NCBI GenBank assembly: GCA_013398295.1
Contig: VZSF01011224.1
Location: 24,661 to 88,660 of the forward strand
Length of the DNA stretch: 64,000 nt
Direction: 5' to 3'
Origin: Chionis minor
Lineage: Eukaryota > Chordata > Aves > Charadriiformes > Chionididae
Positions 49,701 to 56,674 of this stretch are shown here, in pieces. The notes beneath the pieces were generated by a model that was not told the origin of the DNA, searched no databases, and saw only the letters and a list, made by a program, of their open reading frames with translations. The first letter of the stretch is position 1. Each line of letters begins with the position of its first letter. The translations under genes were made by a program, and so were the position numbers.

Positions 49701-52700
49701 TGTGTTTCTCCATCGCTCCCTAGGTTGTCATCAACCCAAACTATGAAGTTGCCGAATCGGATTATTCAAATAACGTGATGAAATGCCGGAGCCGGTACGA
49801 CGGGCAGCGCATCTGGATGTACAACTGCCACATAGGTGAGAGTGACTTCCGCGGGGGAAAGCTGGGGGCCGTTGTGCACGGATCAGGCTGCGGCGCTGGC
49901 CCTTCACTGGGAATTCCATGCGCTTGGAAAGATGAGATACAGAGCCCCCAACCCCCCTGGGCGCTATTTGCCGTGGCCTGGCTGAAGGCAGACACCAAAG
50001 TGTCCCTGTCACAGGGTCAAGCTGATCCCTTAGTGCTGTGTCACACGCGTTCCCGGAGCAGCGAGCACAACGCTCTCCGCAAGACGCGCAAGAAATCCCT
50101 CAGGTTTGGGAGAACAGATGTTCCAGCTGTATCCCTTCTACAAGGAAAAGAGCATTTTTTCCCCTCCCGAGACTGTCAGACAGAAGGAAAGCTCTTGTGC
50201 AATCGGAGAATTTGTTTAGAGCGCCCGAGTAGGTCTGGGGAAAACAACTCCACCTTCTTCCCAGGCTCAAATTATTACCAGCCTGGGCCTGACCTCTGCA
50301 GACCCCAAATCTCCTTCCTTGAAAAGCAAACAGGAACAGCAACGGGTGAAGCAGAGCGGTGGAGAGGAGCCCTCTGCTCAAGCCAGAAATGAAAATGCCC
50401 TGCTGGCCCTTGAACGCGAGGGAAAACTCTGCATTTTCTTCACTAGATGTGAAACATTTGCGTTTGGAATTTAATTTTTTTGCTCTTGGAAATAGCGAAG
50501 CCGAACTAGTTTAAATTTGCATTAGCAGTCAGTTGTTCAAACTGTTTTAAACTGGAATTAAGTTGGGGGGTCTGTAAGATAAGCTGGTTTTAACACAGAA
50601 AATAAATTACCAGCAAGGGCCGCCAACCTCCAAATAACACCAGCGCTGAAGACAATTTCCAGAGCTGCCTGAAGTTCTTCAAGGAGTGTTTTTCCTGAAA
50701 AAGTTCCATGTAGCCACTGATTTTTCTCATTAATCTGTTCGGTTTTTAAGAAAATAGTTGTCTCGCGTGTCATCCGACTGTGACCTAGTTCGGAAAAGCC
50801 AAACCCACTTCACTTGGATGAACGGGCACGGAAGCGTCGGATGGGCTCTCCAGCTGAGCTTGAAAATATTTCCATTTAAAAATGNTCATTGCCATTATAA
50901 AGCATGGTGTCATCCTACGAAGGCTGGGGCAAGGCTCTCCCCTGGAACAGCTTTAGCACTTTGATATATAAACAAATCCCCGGGCCAGGAGCCAGCGCTG
51001 GTGGCGGCGTGTAGGCGATGGTGCCGTGGAGGATTATGCCCAGGGGAATATTTCCTGGCTGCCGTTTCTCTCGCTCTTCCTCCCGTAGCACCACAGCACT
51101 TCACGTGGTGTCATGCGTTTACTCCCGTGGACACCGGGATGGGCTGGGAGGTGAAATGCCTGGCCCGAGGGATGCAACAGCGCAGAGAGTCAAGTCCGGG
51201 CTACTCGTATGCGAGTCCTCGAGCCCTAGCCACGGGGCCACCTCTGCGGGGCAGACTGTGCAGCCCTTTGGACCTGGTGATTAAAGGGGTGTCCGTTTTC
51301 CCTAAAGATCATTCCCCCTGTCCGTGCATGTCCCCCTTGCAGGCATTACCACAGCATGGAGGTTTTTACCCACTACGATCTGTTGAACCTCAACGGAACC
51401 AAGGTGGCCGAAGGACACAAAGCCAGCTTCTGCCTGGAAGACACGGAATGCGAAGCAGGTAGGTTTGCCGGAGTCCTTTGTGCTGGGAATTTATTGCTCT
51501 CCAAGTCCGGAACGGGGCCTGACAGGAGCCAGAAACAGTCCTGAGCCTACGTGAGCCTGGAGTGGTCTCTACAGGTGCAAGAGAATCCCCAAAAAGCACC
51601 GTGTGCTGAGGTTCTCAGACCTCGGCTCCTCACGTCCTTACTCTGGGCTGCTCAGAAAACCAAACTCTGCATTTTCCGATTCCTGTAAAGTGAGAAATTC
51701 CAAAACGTGCCTGTAGGCGACGAGGTATGGAGGATGGCCGAGCTCCCGCTGCGCAGTTAAGCAGTTACGTGTGTTTCGCTACACGACATTGAGCAAGACC
51801 CTGTTGCGTTAAATCTCACCCAAAAACACCGTGCCTGTGGCTCGCTGCTCTCTGTGGCGGCTGGAGAACCACTCGCCCTTCCTCCAGCGTGTCCGGGGGT
51901 GGGAAATTCCCAGCCCGACTTCGCTGTGAAATCCGACATTTTGTGCCTCTCTCTCTCCTCGTTTAGACGTGCAAAAACAGTACGAATGCGCCAATTTTGG
52001 GGAACAAGGGATCACGGTGGGATGCTGGGACGTGTACCGCCACGACATCGACTGCCAGTGGATCGATATTACGGATGTCCCGCCCGGCGATTACCTCTTC
52101 CAGGTACGGGAGGAAAAAAAAGAGGGTCGGAAACACCGCTCTTGCTTTTATCTTATCCATTAGTGATGGCAAGAATTTTCCTAACTCGTTTATTTGTACG
52201 TCTCCTGCAGTACTGTAAACTTTTGGTTATAAAGAGGTTATATTCCCAGGATACCTAAAAGATAAAGAATTACCAACAAAGTGTTGCCAGATCGTGTTAC
52301 TTGCCCAAGTGGAAAAAATCAGAGCCAATAACCACAGCTGGGAGATGAGAGTTTTAAGAAATCCGTGTCCAGCTAACATGGGATATTTCTCCAAGTCTTA
52401 AGAAATCTGTGTCTAGCTAATATGGGATATTTCTCTATAATCCACGTGCAGTTCATGTTGTTAGCGCTGTGTTATATTTTTTTATATATATATAAAATAT
52501 ATATATATTTAAAAAATATTTTTATATANNNNNNNNNNNNNNNNNNNNNNNNNNNNNNNNNNNNNNNNNNNNNNNNNNNNNNNNNNNNNNNNNNNNNNNN
52601 NNNNNNNNNNNNNNNNNNNNNNNNNNNNNNNNNNNNNNNNNNNNNNNNNNNNNNNNNNNNNNNNNNNNNNNNNNNNNNNNNNNNNNNNNNNNNNNNNNNN

Positions 52701-54404
52701 NNNNNNNNNNNNNNNNNNNNNNNNNNNNNNNNNCCCAAACTATGAAGTTGCCGAATCGGATTATTCAAATAACGTGATGAAATGCCGGAGCCGGTACGAC
52801 GGGCAGCGCATCTGGATGTACAACTGCCACATAGGTGAGAGTGACTTCCGCGGGGGAAAGCTGGGGGCCGTTGTGCACGGATCAGGCTGCGGCGCTGGCC
52901 CTTCACTGGGAATTCCATGCGCTTGGAAAGATGAGATACAGAGCCCCCAACCCCCCTGGGCGCTATTTGCCGTGGCCTGGCTGAAGGCAGACACCAAAGT
53001 GTCCCTGTCACAGGGTCAAGCTGATCCCTTAGTGCTGTGTCACACGCGTTCCCGGAGCAGCGAGCACAACGCTCTCCGCAAGACGCGCAAGAAATCCCTC
53101 AGGTTTGGGAGAACAGATGTTCCAGCTGTATCCCTTCTACAAGGAAAAGAGCATTTTTTCCCCTCCCGAGACTGTCAGACAGAAGGAAAGCTCTTGTGCA
53201 ATCGGAGAATTTGTTTAGAGCGCCCGAGTAGGTCTGGGGAAAACAACTCCACCTTCTTCCCAGGCTCAAATTATTACCAGCCTGGGCCTGACCTCTGCAG
53301 ACCCCAAATCTCCTTCCTTGAAAAGCAAACAGGAACAGCAACGGGTGAAGCAGAGCGGTGGAGAGGAGCCCTCTGCTCAAGCCAGAAATGAAAATGCCCT
53401 GCTGGCCCTTGAACGCGAGGGAAAACTCTGCATTTTCTTCACTAGATGTGAAACATTTGCGTTTGGAATTTAATTTTTTTGCTCTTGGAAATAGCGAAGC
53501 CGAACTAGTTTAAATTTGCATTAGCAGTCAGTTGTTCAAACTGTTTTAAACTGGAATTAAGTTGGGGGGTCTGTAAGATAAGCTGGTTTTAACACAGAAA
53601 ATAAATTACCAGCAAGGGCCGCCAACCTCCAAATAACACCAGCGCTGAAGACAATTTCCAGAGCTGCCTGAAGTTCTTCAAGGAGTGTTTTTCCTGAAAA
53701 AGTTCCATGTAGCCACTGATTTTTCTCATTAATCTGTTCGGTTTTTAAGAAAATAGTTGTCTCGCGTGTCATCCGACTGTGACCTAGTTCGGAAAAGCCA
53801 AACCCACTTCACTTGGATGAACGGGCACGGAAGCGTCGGATGGGCTCTCCAGCTGAGCTTGAAAATATTTCCATTTAAAAATGAACGTATTTAGCTTTTT
53901 TTGTCTCTCCATTAGCAAAAAGCAAGAGCATGGTCCTATTTAAGCAGAGTAAACGGAACCCACTTACCCTCAGCCTCAAGGAGACTGTTGCACAGGTCCT
54001 GCTAGTTATGCCCTAATTTTTTTAAACAACAAAAGTTAGCAGTGAAATGGAGGGCAGTTTGTAGTCTAGTCTTCCAACTACATAAAAGACTAGATCCAGT
54101 ACTCCTGGGCACTCTTGGCTGTTACTAGGTATGGCAAAATTTAATTAACACTTAAATTGATCAGCCCGGGGACGATCTTTGCTCTCCTCGTACTTGCTTT
54201 GAGCGTTTTCGCAGCATCTTTTGCAGGTTACCCAAAAAAACCCCGCTGCGTTCCCTGCCTTGTGTTGCAACCTGCCTTTGCTCCCTCCTGCTCAACCCCC
54301 CTGTTCTTCCTGTCCCCTCCCCAGGTGGCTCCTTCAGCGAGGAAACGGAACAGAAGTTCGATCACTTCAGCGGACTCACAAATAACAAGGTGTCCACCCG
54401 ATAG
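7390..54404 (+). CDS. LOXL2: Lysyl oxidase homolog 2 (complete, 13 coding exons)
   Basis: LOXL2 is a secreted copper amine oxidase. It deaminates lysines of collagen and elastin to allysine for cross-linking, with a role in collagen IV and basement membranes. Joining 13 exons in matching phases gives 776 codons. Residues 1-27 form a signal peptide; SRCR domains lie at about 58-160, 189-303, 328-429 and 437-546; the catalytic domain is about 550-753. The copper motif WHDCHRHYH supplies H628, H630 and H632. The lysyl tyrosylquinone pair is K655 and Y691, each two beyond the recalled human numbers (K653, Y689). Sequons N290, N457 and N646 match the human sites. The start at 7390 has A at -3 and G at +4. 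LOXL2 rather than LOXL3 or LOXL4 is favoured by near-identity to recalled human LOXL2 and by R3HCC1 next door. The assembly wrongly repeats exons 11-13; the model uses exon 11 at 48445, exon 12 at 51967 and exon 13 at 49724. Confidence 0.96.
7751..10229 (+). other. LOXL2: LOXL2 intron 2
   Basis: GT-AG intron of 2.5 kb. It contains an AT-rich simple tract at about 8625-8665 and a TTTTTAAAAAA and CACACA tract at about 9570-9632. I recognise no gene or CR1 element in it. Confidence 0.85.
10230..10405 (+). CDS. LOXL2: LOXL2 exon 3: SRCR1 second half
   Basis: Acceptor CCCCCTTCAG, donor GTAAAC. It continues from the split glycine codon and encodes [19 protein letters not shown], then [17 protein letters not shown], which supplies the last four SRCR1 cysteines. 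A linker ending NQIE follows. The exon ends in phase 0, as in the mammalian gene. Confidence 0.96.
14588..15092 (-). mobile_element. CR1 LINE fragment with ORF2 C-terminal remnant
   Basis: Antisense CR1 of an older or different subfamily from most others here. The minus strand still reads the end of CR1 ORF2 in pieces: [20 protein letters not shown] and [16 protein letters not shown]. The 3' UTR follows and ends in TTCTGTGATTCTG-like octamers at the left edge. Confidence 0.92.
15907..16438 (+). mobile_element. CR1 LINE fragment with ORF2 C-terminal remnant
   Basis: Sense CR1, about 530 bases. It keeps an open reading of the ORF2 C-terminus ([20 protein letters not shown] and [20 protein letters not shown]) and ends in GTGATTCTGTGATTCT. 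It is closely similar to the copy at 19570-20083, which lies in the same orientation 3.1 kb downstream. Confidence 0.95.
19570..20083 (+). mobile_element. CR1 LINE fragment with ORF2 C-terminal remnant
   Basis: Sense CR1 beginning at GCAGCTCGAGTGCTG and ending in GTGATTCTGGGATTCT. It encodes a remnant of the ORF2 C-terminus ([20 protein letters not shown]). It is the same subfamily as 15907-16438 and differs from it at only a small share of positions by eye. Confidence 0.95.
20761..20822. repeat. Poly-C tract with six-N gap
   Basis: A run of 23 C, a short T-rich spacer, six N at 20799-20804, then a second C run of about 14. The N block marks sequence that could not be resolved in a homopolymer. 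The true length is unknown and the minus strand would be a long G run. Confidence 0.9.
22974..23187 (-). mobile_element. CR1 LINE fragment (3' end)
   Basis: The reverse complement of the CR1 3' end starts with TAGAATCACAGAGTCAC. It breaks off inside the element after CCTAATATCCAA, compared with related copies in this window that continue to CCTAAACCTCC. At that 5' truncation point lies a perfect 10-bp inverted repeat (23176-23200). Confidence 0.92.
24457..24935 (+). mobile_element. CR1 LINE fragment, diverged subfamily
   Basis: Sense-oriented. It contains CR1 landmarks: CTGGAGAAGAGAAGGCTCCG, TTTTAAACTGGAAGAGGG, GGAAGAAATTCTTTGCTGTG and a terminal CCATTCTACGATTCTGTGAT. It resembles 31863-32119 more than the GAGGTATTTAAAAG-type copies. 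Confidence 0.9.
26888..27057 (-). mobile_element. CR1 LINE fragment (3' end)
   Basis: It starts with TAGAATCATAGAATCACTTG and runs through the conserved 3' UTR to CCCTGGGCAGCCTGTTCC. It then leaves the CR1 consensus and enters a short AT-rich foldback (27055-27082). It ends about 340 bases before LOXL2 exon 4. Confidence 0.92.
27396..27607 (+). CDS. LOXL2: LOXL2 exon 4: SRCR2 first part
   Basis: Acceptor TTGTGCTTGCAG, donor GTAAGA. It encodes residues 180 to the first two bases of codon 250. These include [13 protein letters not shown], the [19 protein letters not shown] core and [15 protein letters not shown]. It ends in phase 2, and the lysine codon is completed by exon 5. Confidence 0.96.
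31356..31356. other. Single N
   Basis: One undetermined base in LOXL2 intron 4 (TACTT-N-AGGTGG). In this assembly lone Ns at 49201 and 50885 mark faulty joins, so sequence could be missing or repeated here too. No repeat of the flanks is visible. Confidence 0.9.
31863..32119 (+). mobile_element. CR1 LINE fragment (3' end)
   Basis: Sense CR1 beginning CTTTAAACTGGAAGAGGGC and ending CATTCTGTGACTCTATGATC. It is of the same type as 24457-24935. Confidence 0.9.
33675..33897 (+). CDS. LOXL2: LOXL2 exon 5: SRCR2 second part and interdomain linker
   Basis: It encodes residues 250-324: [29 protein letters not shown], the conserved sequon N290-[10 protein letters not shown] and a linker ending GFRKAFRQE. 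The linker corresponds to the human PACE4 processing site (RFRK before A318 as recalled), but the P4 arginine is glycine here (G316). Donor GTGAGC, phase 0. Confidence 0.95.
33898..35799 (+). other. LOXL2: LOXL2 intron 5
   Basis: GT-AG intron of 1.9 kb. It has an uninterrupted A run of about 20 at 34161-34181 and no recognisable gene or CR1. Confidence 0.85.
35800..35983 (+). CDS. LOXL2: LOXL2 exon 6: SRCR3 first half
   Basis: Acceptor GTCTTCCAG, donor GTAAGA. It encodes [20 protein letters not shown], then [12 protein letters not shown] and [20 protein letters not shown], the most canonical SRCR of the four. It ends in phase 1 within a glycine codon. Confidence 0.97.
37349..37460 (-). repeat. 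MIR SINE remnant
   Basis: The reverse complement of MIR is readable in order: TTTATTCTCCCTTTTATAGA, GCAGCTGAGACCCAGATAAA, CACACAAGAGTTGTCAG, then CAGCCCAGATCTCCTGAATG. The MIR spacing is preserved. Confidence 0.7.
37641..38045 (-). mobile_element. CR1 LINE fragment
   Basis: Antisense CR1 of about 405 bases. It starts in ACAGAATCACTTGGCTTGG and runs to CTCATGGGACTTGTTCTCCA. Sister copies here continue to AGACCCCTCC. The minus strand carries an ORF2 remnant ([20 protein letters not shown]). The break coincides with an 8-bp perfect inverted repeat. Confidence 0.94.
40554..40705 (+). CDS. LOXL2: LOXL2 exon 7: SRCR3 second half
   Basis: It encodes [39 protein letters not shown] and a linker ending MGFQNQ. 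It completes the SRCR3 disulfide set. Phase 0 end, donor GTGAGA. Confidence 0.96.
40706..41398 (+). other. LOXL2: LOXL2 intron 7
   Basis: GT-AG intron of 0.7 kb with an ordinary acceptor (TGCCCCTGCAG). Nothing else is recognised in it. Confidence 0.9.
41399..41566 (+). CDS. LOXL2: LOXL2 exon 8: SRCR4 first half
   Basis: 56 codons in phase 0 at both ends: [20 protein letters not shown], the sequon N457-[12 protein letters not shown] and [20 protein letters not shown]. Donor GTGGGT. A symmetric exon of this size is what the mammalian gene has here. Confidence 0.97.
41567..44692 (+). other. LOXL2: LOXL2 intron 8
   Basis: GT-AG intron of 3.1 kb. It contains a 34-bp tandem repeat interrupted by a short CR1 stub (42780-42957). 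There are A/T simple tracts at 41657 and 43898. No gene is visible. Confidence 0.85.
42780..42957. repeat. 34-bp tandem repeat (three units) split by a CR1 stub
   Basis: Units of 34 bases beginning GAAAACTCTTTTCCCCAAAC lie at 42780-42813, 42814-42847 and 42924-42957. Between units 2 and 3 sit 76 bases (42848-42923) made of an antisense CR1 3' end. It runs from ATAGAATCACAGAATCAC to CCATAAACCTACGCC, then AAAATC. The pentamer AAATC occurs on both sides of the stub. Confidence 0.9.
44693..44858 (+). CDS. LOXL2: LOXL2 exon 9: SRCR4 second half
   Basis: It encodes [38 protein letters not shown] and GAGVSCSE. Acceptor TTTTCTACCCAG, donor GTGAGT. It ends in phase 1. Confidence 0.96.
44859..45086 (+). 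other. LOXL2: LOXL2 intron 9
   Basis: A short GT-AG intron of 228 bases with two long T runs near 45029-45050 and a TAG acceptor at 45084-45086. Confidence 0.9.
45087..45330 (+). CDS. LOXL2: LOXL2 exon 10: start of the catalytic domain
   Basis: It encodes [59 protein letters not shown] and [10 protein letters not shown]628 of the copper site is here. It ends in phase 2, two bases into the arginine codon of the CHRHYH motif. The exon is GC-rich compared with its flanks. Confidence 0.97.
45331..48444 (+). other. LOXL2: LOXL2 intron 10
   Basis: GT-AG intron of 3.1 kb. A 15-bp unit (TGTGCCATGTCAGTA) is repeated twice at 45581-45610. There is a T-rich tract around 46828-46860 and a C/T tract at 47036-47066. 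The intron's last part, from 47988, belongs to the duplicated block. No gene is visible. Confidence 0.85.
48445..48560 (+). CDS. LOXL2: LOXL2 exon 11, copy A: copper site and cofactor lysine
   Basis: It completes R629 and encodes [20 protein letters not shown], then [18 protein letters not shown]. It carries H630, H632, the sequon N646 and the quinone lysine K655. Acceptor CCCCCTTGCAG, donor GTAGGT. An identical copy is at 51343-51458. Confidence 0.97.
48561..49068 (+). other. LOXL2: LOXL2 intron 11, copy A
   Basis: GT-AG intron of 508 bases with a TAG acceptor (CTCGTTTAG). Nothing is recognised in it. It is duplicated at 51459-51966. Confidence 0.9.
49069..49200 (+). pseudogene. LOXL2: LOXL2 exon 12, copy A: truncated by an assembly join
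   Basis: It carries [37 protein letters not shown] and the cofactor tyrosine. It stops at GATTACCTCT, five bases short of the exon end, where a single N leads into unrelated AT-rich intron sequence. The loss is best read as a join error rather than a real exon defect, because the complete exon exists at 51967-52103. Confidence 0.9.
49202..49723 (+). other. LOXL2: LOXL2 intron 12, 3' part (only in copy A)
   Basis: It starts in AT-rich TATATATGTATAAAAAAA sequence and runs to the CGCTCCCTAG acceptor of exon 13. This part is replaced by Ns in copy B. Together with 52104-52528 it should make up the real intron. Confidence 0.85.
49724..49835 (+). CDS. LOXL2: LOXL2 exon 13, copy A (complete)
   Basis: It encodes [20 protein letters not shown], then [18 protein letters not shown]. 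It ends in phase 1 before GTGAGA. The C-terminal cysteine-rich, cytokine-receptor-like part of the catalytic domain lies here. Copy B (52734-52834) lacks the first ten bases and one more because of the N gap, so this is the copy to use. Confidence 0.96.
49836..50884 (+). other. LOXL2: LOXL2 intron 13, copy A (partial)
   Basis: It has no stop for the first 180 or so codons of one frame that reads through from exon 13, but no recognisable protein. It matches 52835-53883 and stops at the lone N. Confidence 0.85.
51343..51458 (+). CDS. LOXL2: LOXL2 exon 11, copy B
   Basis: Same sequence and splice sites as 48445-48560. Only one copy can belong to the real gene. Confidence 0.9.
51967..52103 (+). 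CDS. LOXL2: LOXL2 exon 12 (complete copy)
   Basis: From the split aspartate codon it encodes [40 protein letters not shown] and DYLFQ, with the quinone tyrosine Y691. The donor GTACGG is intact, unlike in copy A. It ends in phase 0 and joins exon 13. Confidence 0.96.
52104..52528 (+). other. LOXL2: LOXL2 intron 12, 5' part (only in copy B)
   Basis: It contains two tandem 44-bp units with TTAAGAAATC, AGCTAA and ATGGGATATTTCTC (52352-52395 and 52396-52439). It ends in an AT microsatellite that runs into the N gap. Confidence 0.85.
52529..52733. other. Assembly gap (205 N)
   Basis: A run of N between an AT-rich intron tract and exon 13, copy B. It hides the first 11 bases of that exon copy. 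Confidence 0.99.
52734..52834 (+). CDS. LOXL2: LOXL2 exon 13, copy B (5' end lost in gap)
   Basis: Identical to 49735-49835. It lacks the acceptor and the codons for VVI and most of the following asparagine. Confidence 0.9.
52835..54324 (+). other. LOXL2: LOXL2 intron 13
   Basis: GT-AG intron of 1.5 kb. The part to 53883 matches copy A; from 53884 it is unique. It ends in TCCCCTCCCCAG. Nothing else is recognised. Confidence 0.88.
54325..54404 (+). CDS. LOXL2: LOXL2 exon 14: C-terminus and stop
   Basis: It completes a glycine codon and encodes [25 protein letters not shown] and TAG at 54402-54404. The tail differs from the recalled human ending (NNQLSPQ) only in its last residues. The stop places the protein at 776 residues. 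Confidence 0.95.
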
Positions 54405-55545
54405 ACCAGCATCGCCTCCCACCCCACTATTTAAAGAAGCGAGGGTTTTTCCCGCTTCGGTGATTTCCCTAAACCACTGCACAACACCGAAAAATCAAGC
54501 AAACAATCAAACTCTAAATTAGCAAGGTAAATTATTGTCTAAAGATGCCTTCCTTCCCCACTGAGGTGCTCAGACCACCCCGTGTCTCTCGTAACTCCAG
54601 TCCCTGCTCCTGAGGTAGGTAGGAGCAGCCTTTTAAATATCTCCATCTCTCCACCATTCCACCCTTCTCCGCGAAGACTTCTCCCCTCCACTTTGCAGCA
54701 CCATCTTTACTCACAGATGTTAGGTCCAGGCTGCAGCAAGCACAATTTGCCTCTGTTTTGGGTACCAACAACCTAAATCTGTCTTTACCATTCCTCAAGG
54801 CATTAATCTCGGTATCTTTAAGCTTTTTTGACTCAAGCTTGAACGCACCATCGATGCAAACGCCGCCGTTTGTGACGCTGCTTCTTGAACACAGCTAATC
54901 CTCAGCGCCGCCACGTCGTTACTCCATTTTAGCAAAGAAATACAGGAAAGGGGGAAAGAAAAAAAAAAGAGGAAAAAAAGAAAAAGGAGCAGCTTTTTCT
55001 GAGCAGAACAGTATAAAGCATAATTTAATACTGCAGTGAAACTCTTGTATCCAACAATCGACTCCCAACACAATCTCTTAAGCGGAGCAGCAAATGCAGA
55101 ACTGTCTTCTCCCAGCGCATCAGGGCTCCGTGAAGCTCCACCTCCCTCGTGACATCTAGAAGACTTTGCAGGTCTCCTGATGATGGAATTCCATTCCATT
55201 CCACAGTAAGCTATTCACCCAACAGATTCTACATACATCAACATACTGCCTTCGAAGCTGGGTATTCCCTCTGTCTTTTCTTTCACGGATGAATTTAGTT
55301 AAGGCATTGTATCGTCACTGTACCTTACAGAGGTGACTTCGTGGCTTTCATCATCAGGGAGCTTGGAGCTGTGCTGCCACAGACCCACCTGTGTAAGTCG
55401 TCTTCAAAAGGATTTTTTTTTTTTACACTTGGTAAATTCATAATGGTGCTCAGCGTGTTCCTCTGTTTGTTTGAGGACACGCATCGCTACACGTTTTCAG
55501 ACACAGCTACTTGAATAAAAAACATTTTACCCAGAAAAAATGTTT
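54405..55545 (+). other. LOXL2: LOXL2 3' UTR (inferred)
   Basis: From the stop to the first plausible AATAAA (55514-55519) plus cleavage distance. It includes a purine-rich A/G tract at about 54950-54993. The length is inferred from the signal, not from transcripts. Confidence 0.6.
55514..55519 (+). terminator. Polyadenylation signal AATAAA for LOXL2
   Basis: AATAAA in CTTGAATAAAAAAC is followed within about 30-50 bases by T- and GT-rich sequence (TGTTTTATATG, TTTGTGTGTTTC). I see no earlier AATAAA or ATTAAA after the LOXL2 stop. Confidence 0.6.
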
Positions 55546-55737
55546 TATATGCCCTTTGTGTGTTTCTACTCCACAAAAGTTGAGGGCCTTGGTGACAATT
55601 CCTGCTAATGAAGTTTTTTTCCTCCCTCTCTCTGTATGGAAGACTTCTACAAGCCACTCAAGTTCACTGAATACTCTCTCAGCTGACCATTTCAATCCCC
55701 AGGGGGTTTGAAAGTGGCCACATTTAACTTGTGCTCT

Positions 55738-55790
55738 CCCTCACCTACCTCACAGGGATGTTGTGAGGCTTAAAGAATGCCGAAGCCTGT
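55738..55790 (+). repeat. MIR SINE remnant (3' part)
   Basis: ACCTACCTCACAGGGATGTTGTGAGGCTTAA resembles the well-conserved MIR segment downstream of the CORE, in sense orientation. It lies between the LOXL2 poly(A) signal and the R3HCC1 stop. Confidence 0.65.
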
Positions 55791-55799
55791 CGGAGTTAT

Positions 55800-56673
55800 T
55801 TCCCTCATGTATCCAGCGGGCCCAGATGGTGGCACCTAGCAAAGGTTTTTAGCCTCCTGTTAAGTTGGAAAACTCCATTTTGTTCTCAAGATGCCGGACT
55901 GTGTGGCAAAAGCAGAGTGGGAGACGTGGTGGAGGATGCTCTGCTGCAGCTGCCACAACAAGAGGTGTCTCGCAGCATCTCCCAACACCAGGCTCTGGGC
56001 AAATCCAAACTGGGAATTCTGGTTTTTGGCAAGTTCTGGTTTTCTTTTCCTAATCAGTGCGTGACTCCTTCCCTTGCCGATGGCGCAACAAAGCAAGTCA
56101 GGCTCTTTACACGCGATGTAAATCAGAAGAAACCCTGAAACTCACTTGCATTCAATGCTTGTCAGTTTTGTGGGCTATTTTAACAATAACATTACAACAA
56201 AGTCAACATTAAACAGATTTTTTTTTTTTTGTGGGTTTTTTTTTTTTAACTCCTGCAGATACTCTGCTCTAGCTTACAGCTGAATTTTGGCCAACAAGAT
56301 ACAATTCCCTTACCCTAATACATTTTTTTTTTCTTTTTTAAAGTCATAGACCAGGCTTTTCCGTAAGCAGCCTTACTTTTCTGCAAGTGCCCCAGTGAGT
56401 AACCAACGCTTTGAAATGGAGTAGGGTGAGATGCTCTGCGTAAGGAAAAGCCAACAGCAGCCCTGGCAGGGCTCGGCTCTCGAGCTCAAAATCTCATTCA
56501 GAGGAAAATTTTTTTCCCCTTCCCAACTTTAGAGGAAAAAAGAAAATAAAAGAAAAAAAAGACGGGGCCTAATCCATAAGAGAACATCCCCATGGCAACT
56601 CACTGTTCTGCATGCAGTTTAATATCACAGCCATGCTCATCTATACATCTTTTTTTGTTTTTAGCTGAGATGG

Positions 56674-56674
<1 letters not shown>
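55800..56674. other. Intergenic or 3' UTR space between the convergent genes
   Basis: Non-coding, with T runs near 56217-56248 and 56324-56340 and an A/G tract at 56530-56562. It may be partly R3HCC1 3' UTR (minus) if a distal poly(A) site such as the minus-strand ATTAAA at 56618-56623 is used. Confidence 0.6.

Larger units (their letters stand above)
47988..50884 (+). repeat. Duplicated block, copy A (probable assembly artefact)
   Basis: 47988-49200 is repeated at 50886-52098 (offset 2898), and 49735-50884 at 52734-53883 (offset 2999). Every stretch I compared is identical, introns included. Copy A ends exactly at a lone N (50885) and has another lone N at 49201, where the last five bases of exon 12 and the start of intron 12 are missing. 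A recent biological duplication would not have breaks exactly at Ns. Confidence 0.95.
50886..53883 (+). repeat. Duplicated block, copy B (probable assembly artefact)
   Basis: It restarts at TCATTGCCATTATAAAGC, the sequence found at 47988. It runs through exons 11-13 and then continues uninterrupted into unique intron 13 sequence from 53884, so copy B is the one joined to the downstream part of the gene. It holds a 205-N gap at 52529-52733 inside intron 12. Confidence 0.95.

Noticed and set aside
49775..50392. A 205-codon open frame reading from LOXL2 exon 13 into intron 13, found twice (also 52774-53391)
   Set aside because: A clear donor (AG-GTGAGA) ends the exon, and the downstream part shows no similarity to the LOXL2 C-terminus, which exon 14 supplies. 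The second occurrence is the assembly duplicate.
47988..53883. A true recent exon duplication giving LOXL2 a doubled active site
   Set aside because: Introns are identical, breaks fall on Ns, exon 12 of copy A is cut mid-codon, and the single-copy model gives 776 residues, the family length.
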